From contig NZ_BJWH01000030.1 of assembly GCF_007990265.1 (NCBI RefSeq), forward strand, positions 1-40,567: a stretch of 40,567 nucleotides of DNA, in the 5' to 3' direction. The stretch comes from Cellulomonas terrae (GTDB lineage Bacteria; Actinomycetota; Actinomycetes; Actinomycetales; Cellulomonadaceae). The notes beneath the pieces were generated by a model that had not been told where the DNA came from, made no database searches, and saw nothing but the letters and a program-made list of their open reading frames with translations. The translations under genes were made by a program, and so were the position numbers. Of the stretch, positions 23,339-31,323 are shown one piece after another. Within the stretch, counting starts at the first letter, position 1; every line of letters begins with the position of its first letter.

Positions 23339-24411
23339 CGGAGCGCCGGCGTCTCGCACGCCTCCCGACGGGCCGTATAGCGGTCGTACAGGGTGACCAC
23401 GAGAGCCACGACGTAGGCGAACAGCAGGACGTCGCCGACCGACACCTGTCCGCGCTGCCCGGTGGCGAACGCCGCGAACACGAGCATCGCGACGACGCTG
23501 ATGGCGGTGTTGACGGCAACCTCGACGCCGAGCGACGCCCGGCCGCGCCACAGGGCCAGCGCCGCGTGGACGAGTACCGTCCCCGTGACGACGAGGGCCA
23601 CCACGGAGAGCCGCCCCTCGGTCAGCGGGTACGACTCGAACAGGACCGCGGTCACCAGTCCGGCCAGGACGACCTTCTCGACGAGGTGACCGACACCCCG
23701 CGGAGCCACCGGGACAGGCCCACGGGGGACCCAGCCCACGTGCGCTGCGACGCGGTCCGCGTCCACCGTGAACGGCCAGTCGGGGGGCGGCAGCCGCCGG
23801 ACCAGGCGCCGCCCGACCACCACGAGCACCACCGCGAGGACCGCCAGGACTCCCCAGACCCACGGGTGCTCGTCGACCAGCTCCCCGAACTCGTCGGTGA
23901 AGTCGAGCTGCGCGACGTGGATCCACCACTCCTGCGGCAGCTTGATCACCACCCAGATCAGCCCCGCCGTCCAGAGGAACGCGGCCCTGCTCAGGCGGGC
24001 GGCGTCCCACCGCGTCCGGACCACCTCGATCGCGATGACGAAGTACTCGAACGTGTTCGGGAAGACCATGAGCAGCCAGCGCAGGTCGGTGAGCTCGAAC
24101 AGGAGCACCCCCACCAGCCGGTAGTACCAGAGGAACGCCGCGACGCCGACCGCGAACGGGTTGCGCCAGTTCCGCAGCACCGAGAGGTAGGCGATGGTCA
24201 GGTAGTAGATGTCGAGCGCCTTGTCGTACGACTGGTAGTTGTCGAGCGGCAGGCCGGTGAACGCGACGAAGATCGACTTGTCGACGCCGTCGATCACCAG
24301 CGCGGCGAGGATCGCGGGCAGCGGGAAGCGCGGGATGAACAGCGGCACCACCAGCCGCAGGCCCACCACCAGCACGAACACCGCCCAGTCGACCGTGCTC
24401 GCGTCCGTCAT
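23335..24411 (-). CDS. Multi-pass integral membrane protein, unknown function
   Basis: 358 aa with about nine hydrophobic segments. The N-terminal part includes LVVGLRLVVPLFIPRFPLPAIL and the polar segment GLPLDNYQSYDKALDIYYL; the middle has VFPNTFEYFVIAIEVVRTRW and WIHVAQLDFTDEFGELV. The C-terminal third is a run of four helices. I do not recognise the family. The start ATG shares the CATG at 24409-24412 with an ATG on the plus strand. The leaderless hexamer TAGAGT is 7 nt upstream. It is embedded between plus-strand module genes. Confidence 0.75.
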   Translation of the reverse strand: MTDASTVDWAVFVLVVGLRLVVPLFIPRFPLPAILAALVIDGVDKSIFVAFTGLPLDNYQSYDKALDIYYLTIAYLSVLRNWRNPFAVGVAAFLWYYRLVGVLLFELTDLRWLLMVFPNTFEYFVIAIEVVRTRWDAARLSRAAFLWTAGLIWVVIKLPQEWWIHVAQLDFTDEFGELVDEHPWVWGVLAVLAVVLVVVGRRLVRRLPPPDWPFTVDADRVAAHVGWVPRGPVPVAPRGVGHLVEKVVLAGLVTAVLFESYPLTEGRLSVVALVVTGTVLVHAALALWRGRASLGVEVAVNTAISVVAMLVFAAFATGQRGQVSVGDVLLFAYVVALVVTLYDRYTARREACETPALR

Positions 24412-24851
24412 GCGGGGGACTCTAGCGACCGAGACCTTCACCGACGGCAGCAGCGCGGTCGTCTCCGCGGGCGACCTGGTCGATCCTCCGCCCGAGGCCC
24501 TCGACGTCGCCCTGACCGCCGCCTTCGTGGTCCTGCTGACCCTGCTCTGGACCCTCGCGGTGTTCGGTCTGGTCACGCTCACCCGTCGCACGCGCTGCCG
24601 TCTATGTCGTGCCTGCGCTCGCACTGTCGTGGGTCTGGTGGCGCACGAGTGCGGGGGGCACGTACGGGTTCGCGGGGTCGAGCACGTGGCTGGAGCCCAG
24701 CCTCGCCGACCGGCTCCCCTGGATCGTGACCTCCGTGGCGGAGACCACCCTCGTGGTGCTCCTGTGGGTCCTCACGGTCCGTGGGTCGCGCGAGCTGATG
24801 CGCCGGTACCGGCCGCCGGACGCCGCGCTGGTCAGCCCGACCGGGCGATGA
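24410..24851 (+). pseudogene. Frameshifted fourth copy of the membrane module (module C)
   Basis: Two adjacent frames together match the upstream module proteins. Frame one from ATG 24410 gives TETFTDGSSAVV and a helix ending LLWTLAVFGLVTLTRR. After about 24589 the homology moves to the next frame, giving AAVYVVPALALSWVWWRT and SVAETTLVVLLWVLTVRG, stopping at 24851. One extra base near 24590 explains the shift. The first transmembrane helix of module A is missing, no promoter hexamer precedes the ATG, and the start overlaps the promoter of the opposite gene. Decay is most likely; a sequencing error cannot be excluded. The 3' end overlaps the crtEb end by 20 nt. Confidence 0.6.
24419..24424 (-). 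promoter_or_regulatory. Candidate -10 TAGAGT of the leaderless minus-strand membrane gene
   Basis: TAGAGT on the minus strand is followed by 7 nt and the ATG at 24411. It lies inside the first codons of the frameshifted plus-strand gene. Confidence 0.45.
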
Positions 24852-25704
24852 CGATCAGCAGCATCGTCACCAGGAACCCGGTGACCAGGTTGAGCCACAG
24901 GAACCGCCGCCAGCCGACGTTCGCCCGTTCACAGTCCTCGTCGCGGACCGACCAGAACTGCGCGGTGCTGATCGCGTACGGGAGAGGCAGCACGGCGGCG
25001 AGCGTCCCTGGCCACGGCACGACGAGCAGCACCGCTGCGGCCAGCACGTAGAGCAGGGTCGACGCGACGACCGTCGGGTGCGCACCGAGTGCCGTGGCGA
25101 CGGACGCGATGCCGCCCTCGCGGTCCGCCCGCACGTCCTGGACCGCCCCGAACGCGTGCGACGCCATCCCCCAGAGCACGAACGCGACGAGGACGGGCCA
25201 CGTCGTCGGCGCGCCCAGGTCCGCGCCCACGAGCACCAGCGCGTACAGCAGCGGCCCGACGAAGTGCATCGCGGACGTCAACGAGTCGAGGACCGGACGT
25301 TCCTTGAACCGCAGCACGGGCGCCGAGTACGCGACCACGAGGAACAGGACCAGCGCGAGGGTCGCGTTCGCGGCGGCGTCACCGACCAGCAGCAGGTAGA
25401 CGACGAACGGGACGGTCGTGACGAGGCACGCCCACAGGATCCGGCGGTGCACCTCGCGCGCGCGTGCGGGCTCGACGAGGCCGCCCTCGATCCCGCCCTT
25501 GCGCGGGTTGCGCAGGTCGGAGGCGTAGTCGAACACGTCGTTGATCCCGTACATGAGCAGGTTGTAGGGACCGAGGAAGAACAGGGTGCCGACGACGAAC
25601 GTGACGTCGAGTCGCCCGCCCGTGGCCAGCAGGTAGCCGGCGGCGAACGGGTACGCGGTGTTGATCCAGGAGAACGGCCGGGACGCGGCGAGGACCTCCT
25701 TCAC
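24832..25704 (-). CDS. crtEb: Lycopene elongase (UbiA-family prenyltransferase), C50 carotenoid pathway
   Basis: 290 aa, polytopic. The UbiA aspartate motif NDVFDYASD is at residues 55-63, with the basic NPRKGG just after it. A second Asp-rich loop is DVRADREGGIASVATALG. The enzyme attaches two C5 prenyl units to lycopene (C40) to give the acyclic C50 flavuxanthin. The GTG start overlaps the crtYf stop (GTGA). It is the last gene of the crt operon and converges on the frameshifted membrane-module gene. Confidence 0.9.
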   Translation of the reverse strand: MKEVLAASRPFSWINTAYPFAAGYLLATGGRLDVTFVVGTLFFLGPYNLLMYGINDVFDYASDLRNPRKGGIEGGLVEPARAREVHRRILWACLVTTVPFVVYLLLVGDAAANATLALVLFLVVAYSAPVLRFKERPVLDSLTSAMHFVGPLLYALVLVGADLGAPTTWPVLVAFVLWGMASHAFGAVQDVRADREGGIASVATALGAHPTVVASTLLYVLAAAVLLVVPWPGTLAAVLPLPYAISTAQFWSVRDEDCERANVGWRRFLWLNLVTGFLVTMLLIVIARSG

Positions 25705-26006
25705 GGAGCGTCCTGACGCGGCCGACGGCGACCGAGCACCACCCAGAGCACCGGCATCCCGACCGCGGCGGCGATCGCGTACGCGAAGTCCTCCAGCGGC
25801 GCGCCCCAGACGTACCAGCCGAGGATCTTGTCGGGGTCGAACACGTAGAGGTCGACGTCGATCATGATCGTGTCGAAGACGGCGGTCAGCACGCACAGGT
25901 GCACCACGGTCCAGACCAGCGGCATCCCCCGCATCCCGCGCAGCACCCGCCAGGAGACCGCACCGAGCACCGCCAGCACGATCACGTTGAGCACGATGTT
26001 CGTCAT
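25701..26006 (-). CDS. crtYf: C50 carotenoid cyclase subunit (CrtYf-like, lycopene cyclase domain)
   Basis: 101 aa with three hydrophobic helices. The end of the third segment has the family pattern FDPDKILGWYVWGAPLEDFAY, where PxE/D-F lies near the catalytic region of heterodimeric lycopene cyclases. A basic tail (GRRRPRQDAP) ends the chain. It pairs with the product of the gene just upstream to cyclise the ends of the C50 chain. ATGA overlap with the upstream gene and GTGA overlap with crtEb. Confidence 0.88.
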   Translation of the reverse strand: MTNIVLNVIVLAVLGAVSWRVLRGMRGMPLVWTVVHLCVLTAVFDTIMIDVDLYVFDPDKILGWYVWGAPLEDFAYAIAAAVGMPVLWVVLGRRRPRQDAP

Positions 26007-26356
26007 CGCGTGTCCCCGTCGTGGAGCGCCCGGCGCCCTGCCTCCCGCTGCGCGGCGCTCTCGTCGAACCACCGCCACGCCAGCAGCGCCGTGTAGCAGA
26101 GCAGCGCCAGGAAGAACGCCTCCTCGACCGGCAGCTCGGGCGCCAGCAGGAGTCCCGTCATGTGCGGAGAGTCGCCGCGGGCGAAGATGCCGAGCACGAG
26201 GCCGATCCCGTCCCAGAGCAGGAAGGCGACGACGCCGATCCCGATCGTCAGGGCGGCGCGGCGCGCGTCGGACCAGAACGCCAGGCGGAACCGACGGTCG
26301 AGGAGGGCGAGGCCGCCGAGCGAGAGCAGCAGCGCGCCGAGGTAGGCGAATCTCAT
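26003..26356 (-). CDS. crtYe: C50 carotenoid cyclase subunit (CrtYe-like, lycopene cyclase domain)
   Basis: 117 aa. Three helices: FAYLGALLLSLGGLALL, ALTIGIGVVAFLLWDGIGLVLGIF, and AFFLALLCYTALLAW. The motif LLAPELPVEEAFF before the third helix carries the Pro-x-Glu-Glu typical of this cyclase family. With CrtYf it should form a membrane heterodimer. Whether the rings are epsilon (decaprenoxanthin) or gamma (sarcinaxanthin) cannot be read from the sequence. ATGA overlaps on both sides. Confidence 0.88.
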   Translation of the reverse strand: MRFAYLGALLLSLGGLALLDRRFRLAFWSDARRAALTIGIGVVAFLLWDGIGLVLGIFARGDSPHMTGLLLAPELPVEEAFFLALLCYTALLAWRWFDESAAQREAGRRALHDGDTR

Positions 26357-27999
26357 CCGACCTGCTCGCTCCAGACGCCACGGGGCCGGGCGGCCGCCAG
26401 GTAGCCGGGCCGCAGCGGGGCGGGCAGCGGGCGGGACGACGTCTCGCCGAGCATCCGCTTGACGACGAGCTCGGCGCTGATCAGGCACATCGGCAGTCCC
26501 ACACCGGGGATCGTGCCACCTCCGACGTGCAGCACGTTCGGGACGCGCGCCGACGCGTCGCCCGGCCGGAACATCGCGCTCTGCCGAAGGGTGTGCTCCA
26601 TGCCCAGGGCGGTGCCCCGCCAGGCGGAGAAGTCACGCGCGAAGTCCGCGGGCGCGACGACGCGGCGGGTCACCACGCGGTCCCGCAGCCCGGGGATGCC
26701 CGCCCAGGCGCCGACCTGGTCGAGGTACCGGTCCGCGTGCCGCTCCACCGTGTCCCGGTCCCCCGCGCCCAGCGTCGGGTCCGCGGGGAACGGGACGAGC
26801 ACGAACAGGTTCTCGTGTCCGGGGGGCGCGGCGGTCGGGTCGCTCGCGGTGGTCCGCGAGACGTACATCGACGCGGCCTCGGGGACCCGCAGGGCGTCCG
26901 GCGGGGTCGAGCGGCCCGACCCGAGGATGTCCTCGAAGTTGCCCGGCCAGTCGCGCGTGAAGAACAGCGAGTGGTGCGCCAGCTCGGGCAGCTCCCCGCG
27001 GACGCCGGCCATGATCAGCAGCGCGGAGATCCCCGGACCCCGGTCCGCCCACCACGCCTCGGGCAGCTCGCGGTGCGCACCCAGCAGCGCGGTCTCCGTG
27101 TGGTGCCGGTCAGCCGCGGACACGACGACGTCGGCCGGGAGGAACGTCCCGTCGGCCAGCCGCACGCCCCGGGCCTGACCTGACCTGCGCGGATGCCGGA
27201 GCGACGGGCGCGCGTCGTCGATCTCGACCGACGCCACGTCCGCGTCCGTCCGCACCTCGACACCCTCCTTGCGGGCGATCCGCTCGAGCGCCTCGATGAG
27301 GGTGTACATCCCGCCGCGGGGGAAACGTACGCCGTCGACGAGGTCGAGGTGGCTCATCAACGAGTACAGCGCCGGCACGCGGTACGGCGACGAGCCGAGG
27401 AAGACCGCGTGGTAGCCGAGCACCTGGCGCAGCACCGGATCGGTCACCGTCGCCGCGACCTTGCCGGCGAGCGTGCCCGTCAGCAGGCCGGCCAGCGTCC
27501 GGGACTTCGTGACCACGTCGCGCGACAGGAGCCGGTCGGGACGCGCGAACGTCGTGTAGAGGAACGAGTCGAGCGCCGTGCGGTACGCCTCCGTGGACTC
27601 CTGGGTGTACCTGCGGATCGCCTGCCCCGCCCCGGGCTCGCGCGCCTCGAACGTCGCCCAGTTGGTCTCGGGGTCCCCGACGACGTCGAACGGCTCCGAG
27701 GGTCCACCGTCGACCGGCTCCGGGAACAGCCGGTACGCGGGGTCCAGCCGGTCCAGCTCGACGTGGTCCTCGATCCGCTCGCCCAGCAGCGCGAACGCGT
27801 GCTCGAAGACCTCCGGCATGAAGTACCAGGACGGTCCGGTGTCGAACCGGAACCCGTCGACCGACAGCGTCCCCGCCCGTCCCCCGAGCCGGTCGTGCCG
27901 TTCGAGCAGGGTCACCTGCGCGCCCCCGCGGGCCAGCAGTGCGGCGGTGGTCAGCCCGGCGATGCCGCCACCGATGACGACGACGCGTCCTGGGGTCAT
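26353..27999 (-). CDS. crtI: Phytoene desaturase
   Basis: 548 aa. The FAD-binding Rossmann motif GGGIAG is at 10-15, followed by LLERHDRLGGRAGTL. FDTGPSWYFMPEVFE and the C-terminal HVGGGTIPGVGLPMCLISAELV segment are diagnostic of CrtI enzymes. It should carry out four desaturations from phytoene to lycopene. A short Arg/Pro-rich insertion (RPSLRHPRRSGQA) before the ARGVRLADG strand is unusual and its DNA contains a short tandem repeat. The ATG at 27999 overlaps the crtB stop; the longer open frame upstream is antisense-like and rejected. Confidence 0.95.
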   Translation of the reverse strand: MTPGRVVVIGGGIAGLTTAALLARGGAQVTLLERHDRLGGRAGTLSVDGFRFDTGPSWYFMPEVFEHAFALLGERIEDHVELDRLDPAYRLFPEPVDGGPSEPFDVVGDPETNWATFEAREPGAGQAIRRYTQESTEAYRTALDSFLYTTFARPDRLLSRDVVTKSRTLAGLLTGTLAGKVAATVTDPVLRQVLGYHAVFLGSSPYRVPALYSLMSHLDLVDGVRFPRGGMYTLIEALERIARKEGVEVRTDADVASVEIDDARPSLRHPRRSGQARGVRLADGTFLPADVVVSAADRHHTETALLGAHRELPEAWWADRGPGISALLIMAGVRGELPELAHHSLFFTRDWPGNFEDILGSGRSTPPDALRVPEAASMYVSRTTASDPTAAPPGHENLFVLVPFPADPTLGAGDRDTVERHADRYLDQVGAWAGIPGLRDRVVTRRVVAPADFARDFSAWRGTALGMEHTLRQSAMFRPGDASARVPNVLHVGGGTIPGVGLPMCLISAELVVKRMLGETSSRPLPAPLRPGYLAAARPRGVWSEQVG

Positions 28000-28895
28000 G
28001 CGTCGGCGGTCCGGCCCGCGCGCGCCTCCGCCAGCACCGACTCGCCCACGACGAGCAGCTTCACCGGCGTGGGCAGCCGGACCCGGCCGTCCAGCAGCTC
28101 CTCGGGCGGCCGCGACGCGATCTCGTCGAGCAGCCTCTGGTACAGCGCCAGCGTGGCACCGACCGCGTAGCGCGCACGGCGCGGCAGGCTCGGCACCGCC
28201 GCTCGCGCCGTCGCCACGTCGTCGGTGATCTCCTGCAGGATCGCGGCCAGCTGCGCGTCGTCCAGGTGTCCCGGCGTGGTTCCCGGGAAGTAGGTGCGGC
28301 CCAGCTCGCCGGTGTCGGCACCGAGGTCGCGCAGGAAGTTGATCTTCTGGAACGCCGCACCGAGCGCCCGTGCGCCGGTCACCTGCACGTCGTCCGGCTC
28401 CCGCACCGGCTCGCCGGGCCGGCGGTCCTCGTTGAGGAACGCGCGCACGCACATCAGGCCGACGACCTCGGCGGAACCGTAGACGTAGGCCTCGTAGCTG
28501 GCCCGGTCGTGCTCGCGGACGGTCAGGTCCGCCCGCATGGACGCGAAGAACGGCACCGTCTCCGCGGCACTGATCCCGACGCGGCGGGCGGTCCGGGCGA
28601 ACGCGTGCACCACCAGGTTCGTCGAGTACCCCGTCCGGAGCGCGCGGAGCGTCTGCTCCTCGAGCTCGTCCAGCTCGGCGCCCGCGTCGTCGCCGCGGTA
28701 CGTGTCGACTACCTCGTCGGCCAGCCGGACCAGCGCGTACACCGCACGGATGTCCTCCTGGCCCTGCCGCCCGAGCAGACGGGTGCCGAGCCCGAACGAC
28801 GTGGAGTACGCGGCCAGCACGCCCGCGCTCGTGCGCGCGGCCGTGGCGTCGTACAACCGCAGCGCCCGGTCGCGGGCGGTTCGCAGGTCCGTCAT
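27996..28895 (-). CDS. crtB: Phytoene synthase
   Basis: 299 aa. Two aspartate-rich motifs of the squalene/phytoene synthase family are present: DEVVD at 60-64, and D190/D194 in NFLRDLGADTGELGRTYFP. The enzyme condenses two geranylgeranyl diphosphates to phytoene, using Mg2+. The start at 28895 has GGGGGAG a few bases upstream; an ATG at 28952 would overlap the crtE-crtB gap and add an uncharacteristic extension. It lies 16 nt after crtE. Confidence 0.95.
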   Translation of the reverse strand: MTDLRTARDRALRLYDATAARTSAGVLAAYSTSFGLGTRLLGRQGQEDIRAVYALVRLADEVVDTYRGDDAGAELDELEEQTLRALRTGYSTNLVVHAFARTARRVGISAAETVPFFASMRADLTVREHDRASYEAYVYGSAEVVGLMCVRAFLNEDRRPGEPVREPDDVQVTGARALGAAFQKINFLRDLGADTGELGRTYFPGTTPGHLDDAQLAAILQEITDDVATARAAVPSLPRRARYAVGATLALYQRLLDEIASRPPEELLDGRVRLPTPVKLLVVGESVLAEARAGRTADA

Positions 28896-28911
28896 CGACT
28901 CCCCCAGCACC

Positions 28912-30054
28912 TCAGTGACCTCGTCCGACCAGATCGTCGACGACGCCCACAAGGTAGCCTCCCAACGGCTCCGGCACCCCGTCCACCGCCAGCTCCCGCG
29001 CGCGCTGCCCGGTGGCCCGCGCCAGCTCCCGCACGGCGTCCAGCGCCCCGCTGGACACCATGACGCCCCGCACCACGGCGGCTCCCGCGTCGTCCAGGTC
29101 CGCCCGGCCGACGTGCGCGTCGAGCACCGCGCACCCGGCGTCGTCCGCCATCGCGTAGGCCCGGCGCAGCAGCTCGGTGCGCTTGCCCTCGCGCAGGTCC
29201 GACAGCACCGACTTGCCCGTCACCGCGGGGTCGCCGAACACCCCCAGGTCGTCGTCGGCGAGCTGGAACGCGACCCCGAGGGCGGACCCCACCGCACCGA
29301 GCCGGGCGGCCTGCGCGTCGTCGGCCCCCGCCAGGACCGCACCGACGACCAGCGGCAGGCTGCCCGAGTACGCCGCCGTCTTCAGCTCCGCGACCGCGAG
29401 CGCGTCCACGTCCCGCGGCGAGGACAGCGCGCCGGTCACGTCGAGCAGCTCGCCGACGACGGTCGTCTCGATGCCCTCGGCCAGCAGCCCGACCACGCGC
29501 AGCACGGCGGCGCTGTCCGCGGGTGCGCTCGCCGCGAGCGCGAACGCCGAGGCGATGGCCAGGTCGCCCGCCAGCAGGCCCGCGGCGAGGACCTGGTCGG
29601 ACACGGTGCGCTCGGACAGTCCCCGGTCCGCCAGCCGGGCGCGGGTGGCCCCGGCGACGTTGGGCCGGCCGCGGCGCACCTCGTCGTGGTCGAGCAGGTC
29701 GTCGTGCACCAGCATCGCGGCGTGCAGCACCTCGACGGCCGCGGCGACGGGGGCGATCGCCGCCGCGTCCTGCCCGCCCAGCCCGAGATAGGACGCGACC
29801 GCGAGCCGCGGGCGCATGAGCTTGCCCCCGACGCCGTCCGCGAGGTCGGTCCAGAGCTGCACGGCGACGTCGGATCGGGCTGCGGCGGCGCGCACGCGCA
29901 TGTCGAGGAAGTCCTGCAGCACCCCCGACGTCACGGCCATCGCTCGCTCGACGGACTCCGCCAGGTCCGCACGCCCCGCGGCCTCCGCGCGTGCGTCGGC
30001 CTCGTGACCCTGAGGTGCCCTCGATGAGGTCCGCAGCGCCGGCTCGACGTACAT
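28912..30054 (-). CDS. crtE: Geranylgeranyl diphosphate synthase (polyprenyl synthetase)
   Basis: 380 aa. The first aspartate-rich motif is HDDLLDHDE with DDLLD at 118-122; the second is DDDLGVFGD from residue 267. GGKLMRPRL (basic substrate site) precedes the first motif. It makes the C20 precursor from isopentenyl and allylic diphosphates for CrtB. The start at 30054 has GGGAGAG upstream, giving a hydrophilic N-terminal tail of about 35 residues. The operon promoter and the 22-bp palindrome lie upstream. Confidence 0.92.
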   Translation of the reverse strand: MYVEPALRTSSRAPQGHEADARAEAAGRADLAESVERAMAVTSGVLQDFLDMRVRAAAARSDVAVQLWTDLADGVGGKLMRPRLAVASYLGLGGQDAAAIAPVAAAVEVLHAAMLVHDDLLDHDEVRRGRPNVAGATRARLADRGLSERTVSDQVLAAGLLAGDLAIASAFALAASAPADSAAVLRVVGLLAEGIETTVVGELLDVTGALSSPRDVDALAVAELKTAAYSGSLPLVVGAVLAGADDAQAARLGAVGSALGVAFQLADDDLGVFGDPAVTGKSVLSDLREGKRTELLRRAYAMADDAGCAVLDAHVGRADLDDAGAAVVRGVMVSSGALDAVRELARATGQRARELAVDGVPEPLGGYLVGVVDDLVGRGH

Positions 30055-30117
30055 GCGCTCTCCCGTCGTCGCTCCTGGAACCGGTCCGTGCACCTCGCGC
30101 GCCCGGGCCCTGCGAGA

Positions 30118-30139
30118 AATGCTCAGCATACTGAGCATT
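30118..30139 (-). promoter_or_regulatory. 22-bp palindrome, candidate operator of the crt operon
   Basis: AATGCTCAG and CTGAGCATT are perfect 9-bp arms around 4 nt. On the minus strand the centre contains TATGCT (30125-30130), a possible -10 for crtE, so a bound dimer would block the promoter. It lies 64 nt upstream of the crtE start. The -35 region is poor. In corynebacteria a MarR-type regulator (CrtR) acts at the crtE promoter; no such gene is next door here. Confidence 0.55.
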
Positions 30140-30260
30140 CGCCGGACCGCCACCGCACGAGGCCGTCCTGCACCCTTCGGGTCGAAGGGCCCCGACGGAT
30201 GCACCTCTCGCCGACTTCTTTCCAGCCGGGTGACGGTCGGCCGTCCGTCACCGGCGTCGG

Positions 30261-30266
30261 TACGCT
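30261..30266 (+). promoter_or_regulatory. Candidate -10 TACGCT of the leaderless epimerase gene
   Basis: TACGCT is followed by 7 nt and the ATG at 30274; no ribosome binding site. Confidence 0.5.
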
Positions 30267-30273
30267 CGGCTCC

Positions 30274-31233
30274 ATGACATGGCTGGTCACCGGGGGTGCT
30301 GGGTTCATCGGGTCGCACGTGGTGCGGGCGTTCGGGCAGGTCGGGCTGGAGACGGTGGTCCTGGACGACCTGTCCAGCGGGCACCGGGAGTTCGTGCCCG
30401 ACGACGTGCCCCTGATCGAGGGGTCGATCCTCGACACCGACCTCGTGGCGGACGCCCTCGTCCAGCACGGCGTCGTCGGCGTCGTGCACCTCGCCGGGTT
30501 CAAGTACGCCGGCATCTCCGTGGAGCGCCCTCTGCACACGTACGACCAGAACGTCACCGGCACCGCTCACCTGCTCGACGCCATGGCGTCGCAGGGTGTC
30601 GACGCGATCGTGTTCTCGTCCTCGGCGGCCGTCTACGGCACCCCGGACGTCGACCTCGTCACGGAGACCACCGCGACCAACCCCGAGTCCCCCTACGGCG
30701 AGTCGAAGCTCGTCGGCGAGTGGCTGCTGCGAGACCAGGCACGAGCCGTCGGGTTGCGGCACACGTCGCTGCGCTACTTCAACGTGGTCGGGTCGGCCAC
30801 TCCGGACCTCTACGACACCAGCCCGCACAACCTCTTCCCGCTCGTCCTGAACGCCCTGGCCGGGGGCCGCACGCCGCGCATCAACGGCACCGACTACCCG
30901 ACCCCGGACGGGACGTGCGTCCGCGACTACATCCACGTGGCGGACCTCGCGGACTCCCACGTCGCCGCGGCGCAGGCCCTCGCGGAGGGTCGTCCCCTGG
31001 AGCCCGTCTACAACCTGGGATCCGGCGACGGCGTCTCGGTGCGGGAGATCATGACCGCGATGGCCGAAGGCACGGGGATCGCCTTCGAGCCGGAGACCGC
31101 CCCGCGCCGCGCCGGCGACCCGGCTCGCATCGTGGCGTCCGGCGAGCTGGCGGCGCGCGACCTCGACTGGCAGATGCGCCACACCCTCCTGGACATGGTC
31201 ACCAGCGCCTGGGCAGCCCGCCAGGCCCACTGA
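30274..31233 (+). CDS. galE: NAD-dependent UDP-glucose 4-epimerase, GalE-like
   Basis: 319 aa, an extended SDR enzyme. TGGAGFIGSHV at the N-terminus binds NAD. The catalytic Ser/Tyr/Lys set appears as SSSAAVYG and YGESK. The segments RYFNVVG and DGTCVRDYIHVADLADSHVAA match GalE proteins, and AGDPARIVAS near the C-terminus is typical. It should interconvert UDP-glucose and UDP-galactose. The ATG at 30274 is supported by TACGCT 7 nt upstream and by the glycine motif position; a longer frame from 30088 overlaps the crt operator and is rejected. Divergent from crtE. Confidence 0.92.
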   Translation: MTWLVTGGAGFIGSHVVRAFGQVGLETVVLDDLSSGHREFVPDDVPLIEGSILDTDLVADALVQHGVVGVVHLAGFKYAGISVERPLHTYDQNVTGTAHLLDAMASQGVDAIVFSSSAAVYGTPDVDLVTETTATNPESPYGESKLVGEWLLRDQARAVGLRHTSLRYFNVVGSATPDLYDTSPHNLFPLVLNALAGGRTPRINGTDYPTPDGTCVRDYIHVADLADSHVAAAQALAEGRPLEPVYNLGSGDGVSVREIMTAMAEGTGIAFEPETAPRRAGDPARIVASGELAARDLDWQMRHTLLDMVTSAWAARQAH

Positions 31234-31259
31234 CTCCCCGCACGGAACGGGCCCCGGGG

Positions 31260-31303
31260 ACGTCCGCACGTTGGAGCGTCCCGACGAGCGGATGTGCGGA
31301 CGT
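31260..31303. repeat. Intergenic inverted repeat between galE and the LLM gene
   Basis: ACGTCCGCAC (31260-31269) and GTGCGGACGT (31294-31303) are perfect 10-bp arms 24 nt apart, between convergent genes. The CGTCCGCAC core recurs in the tandem repeat on the other side of the LLM gene. It may work as a bidirectional terminator or be a REP-like element. Confidence 0.5.
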
Positions 31304-31323
31304 TGCAGGACTGGACCGCCCCG

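Noticed and set aside
24410..24851. Programmed ribosomal frameshifting in the fourth membrane module
   Set aside because: No slippery heptamer or downstream pseudoknot was evident, and the copy also lacks its first helix and a promoter, so decay is simpler.
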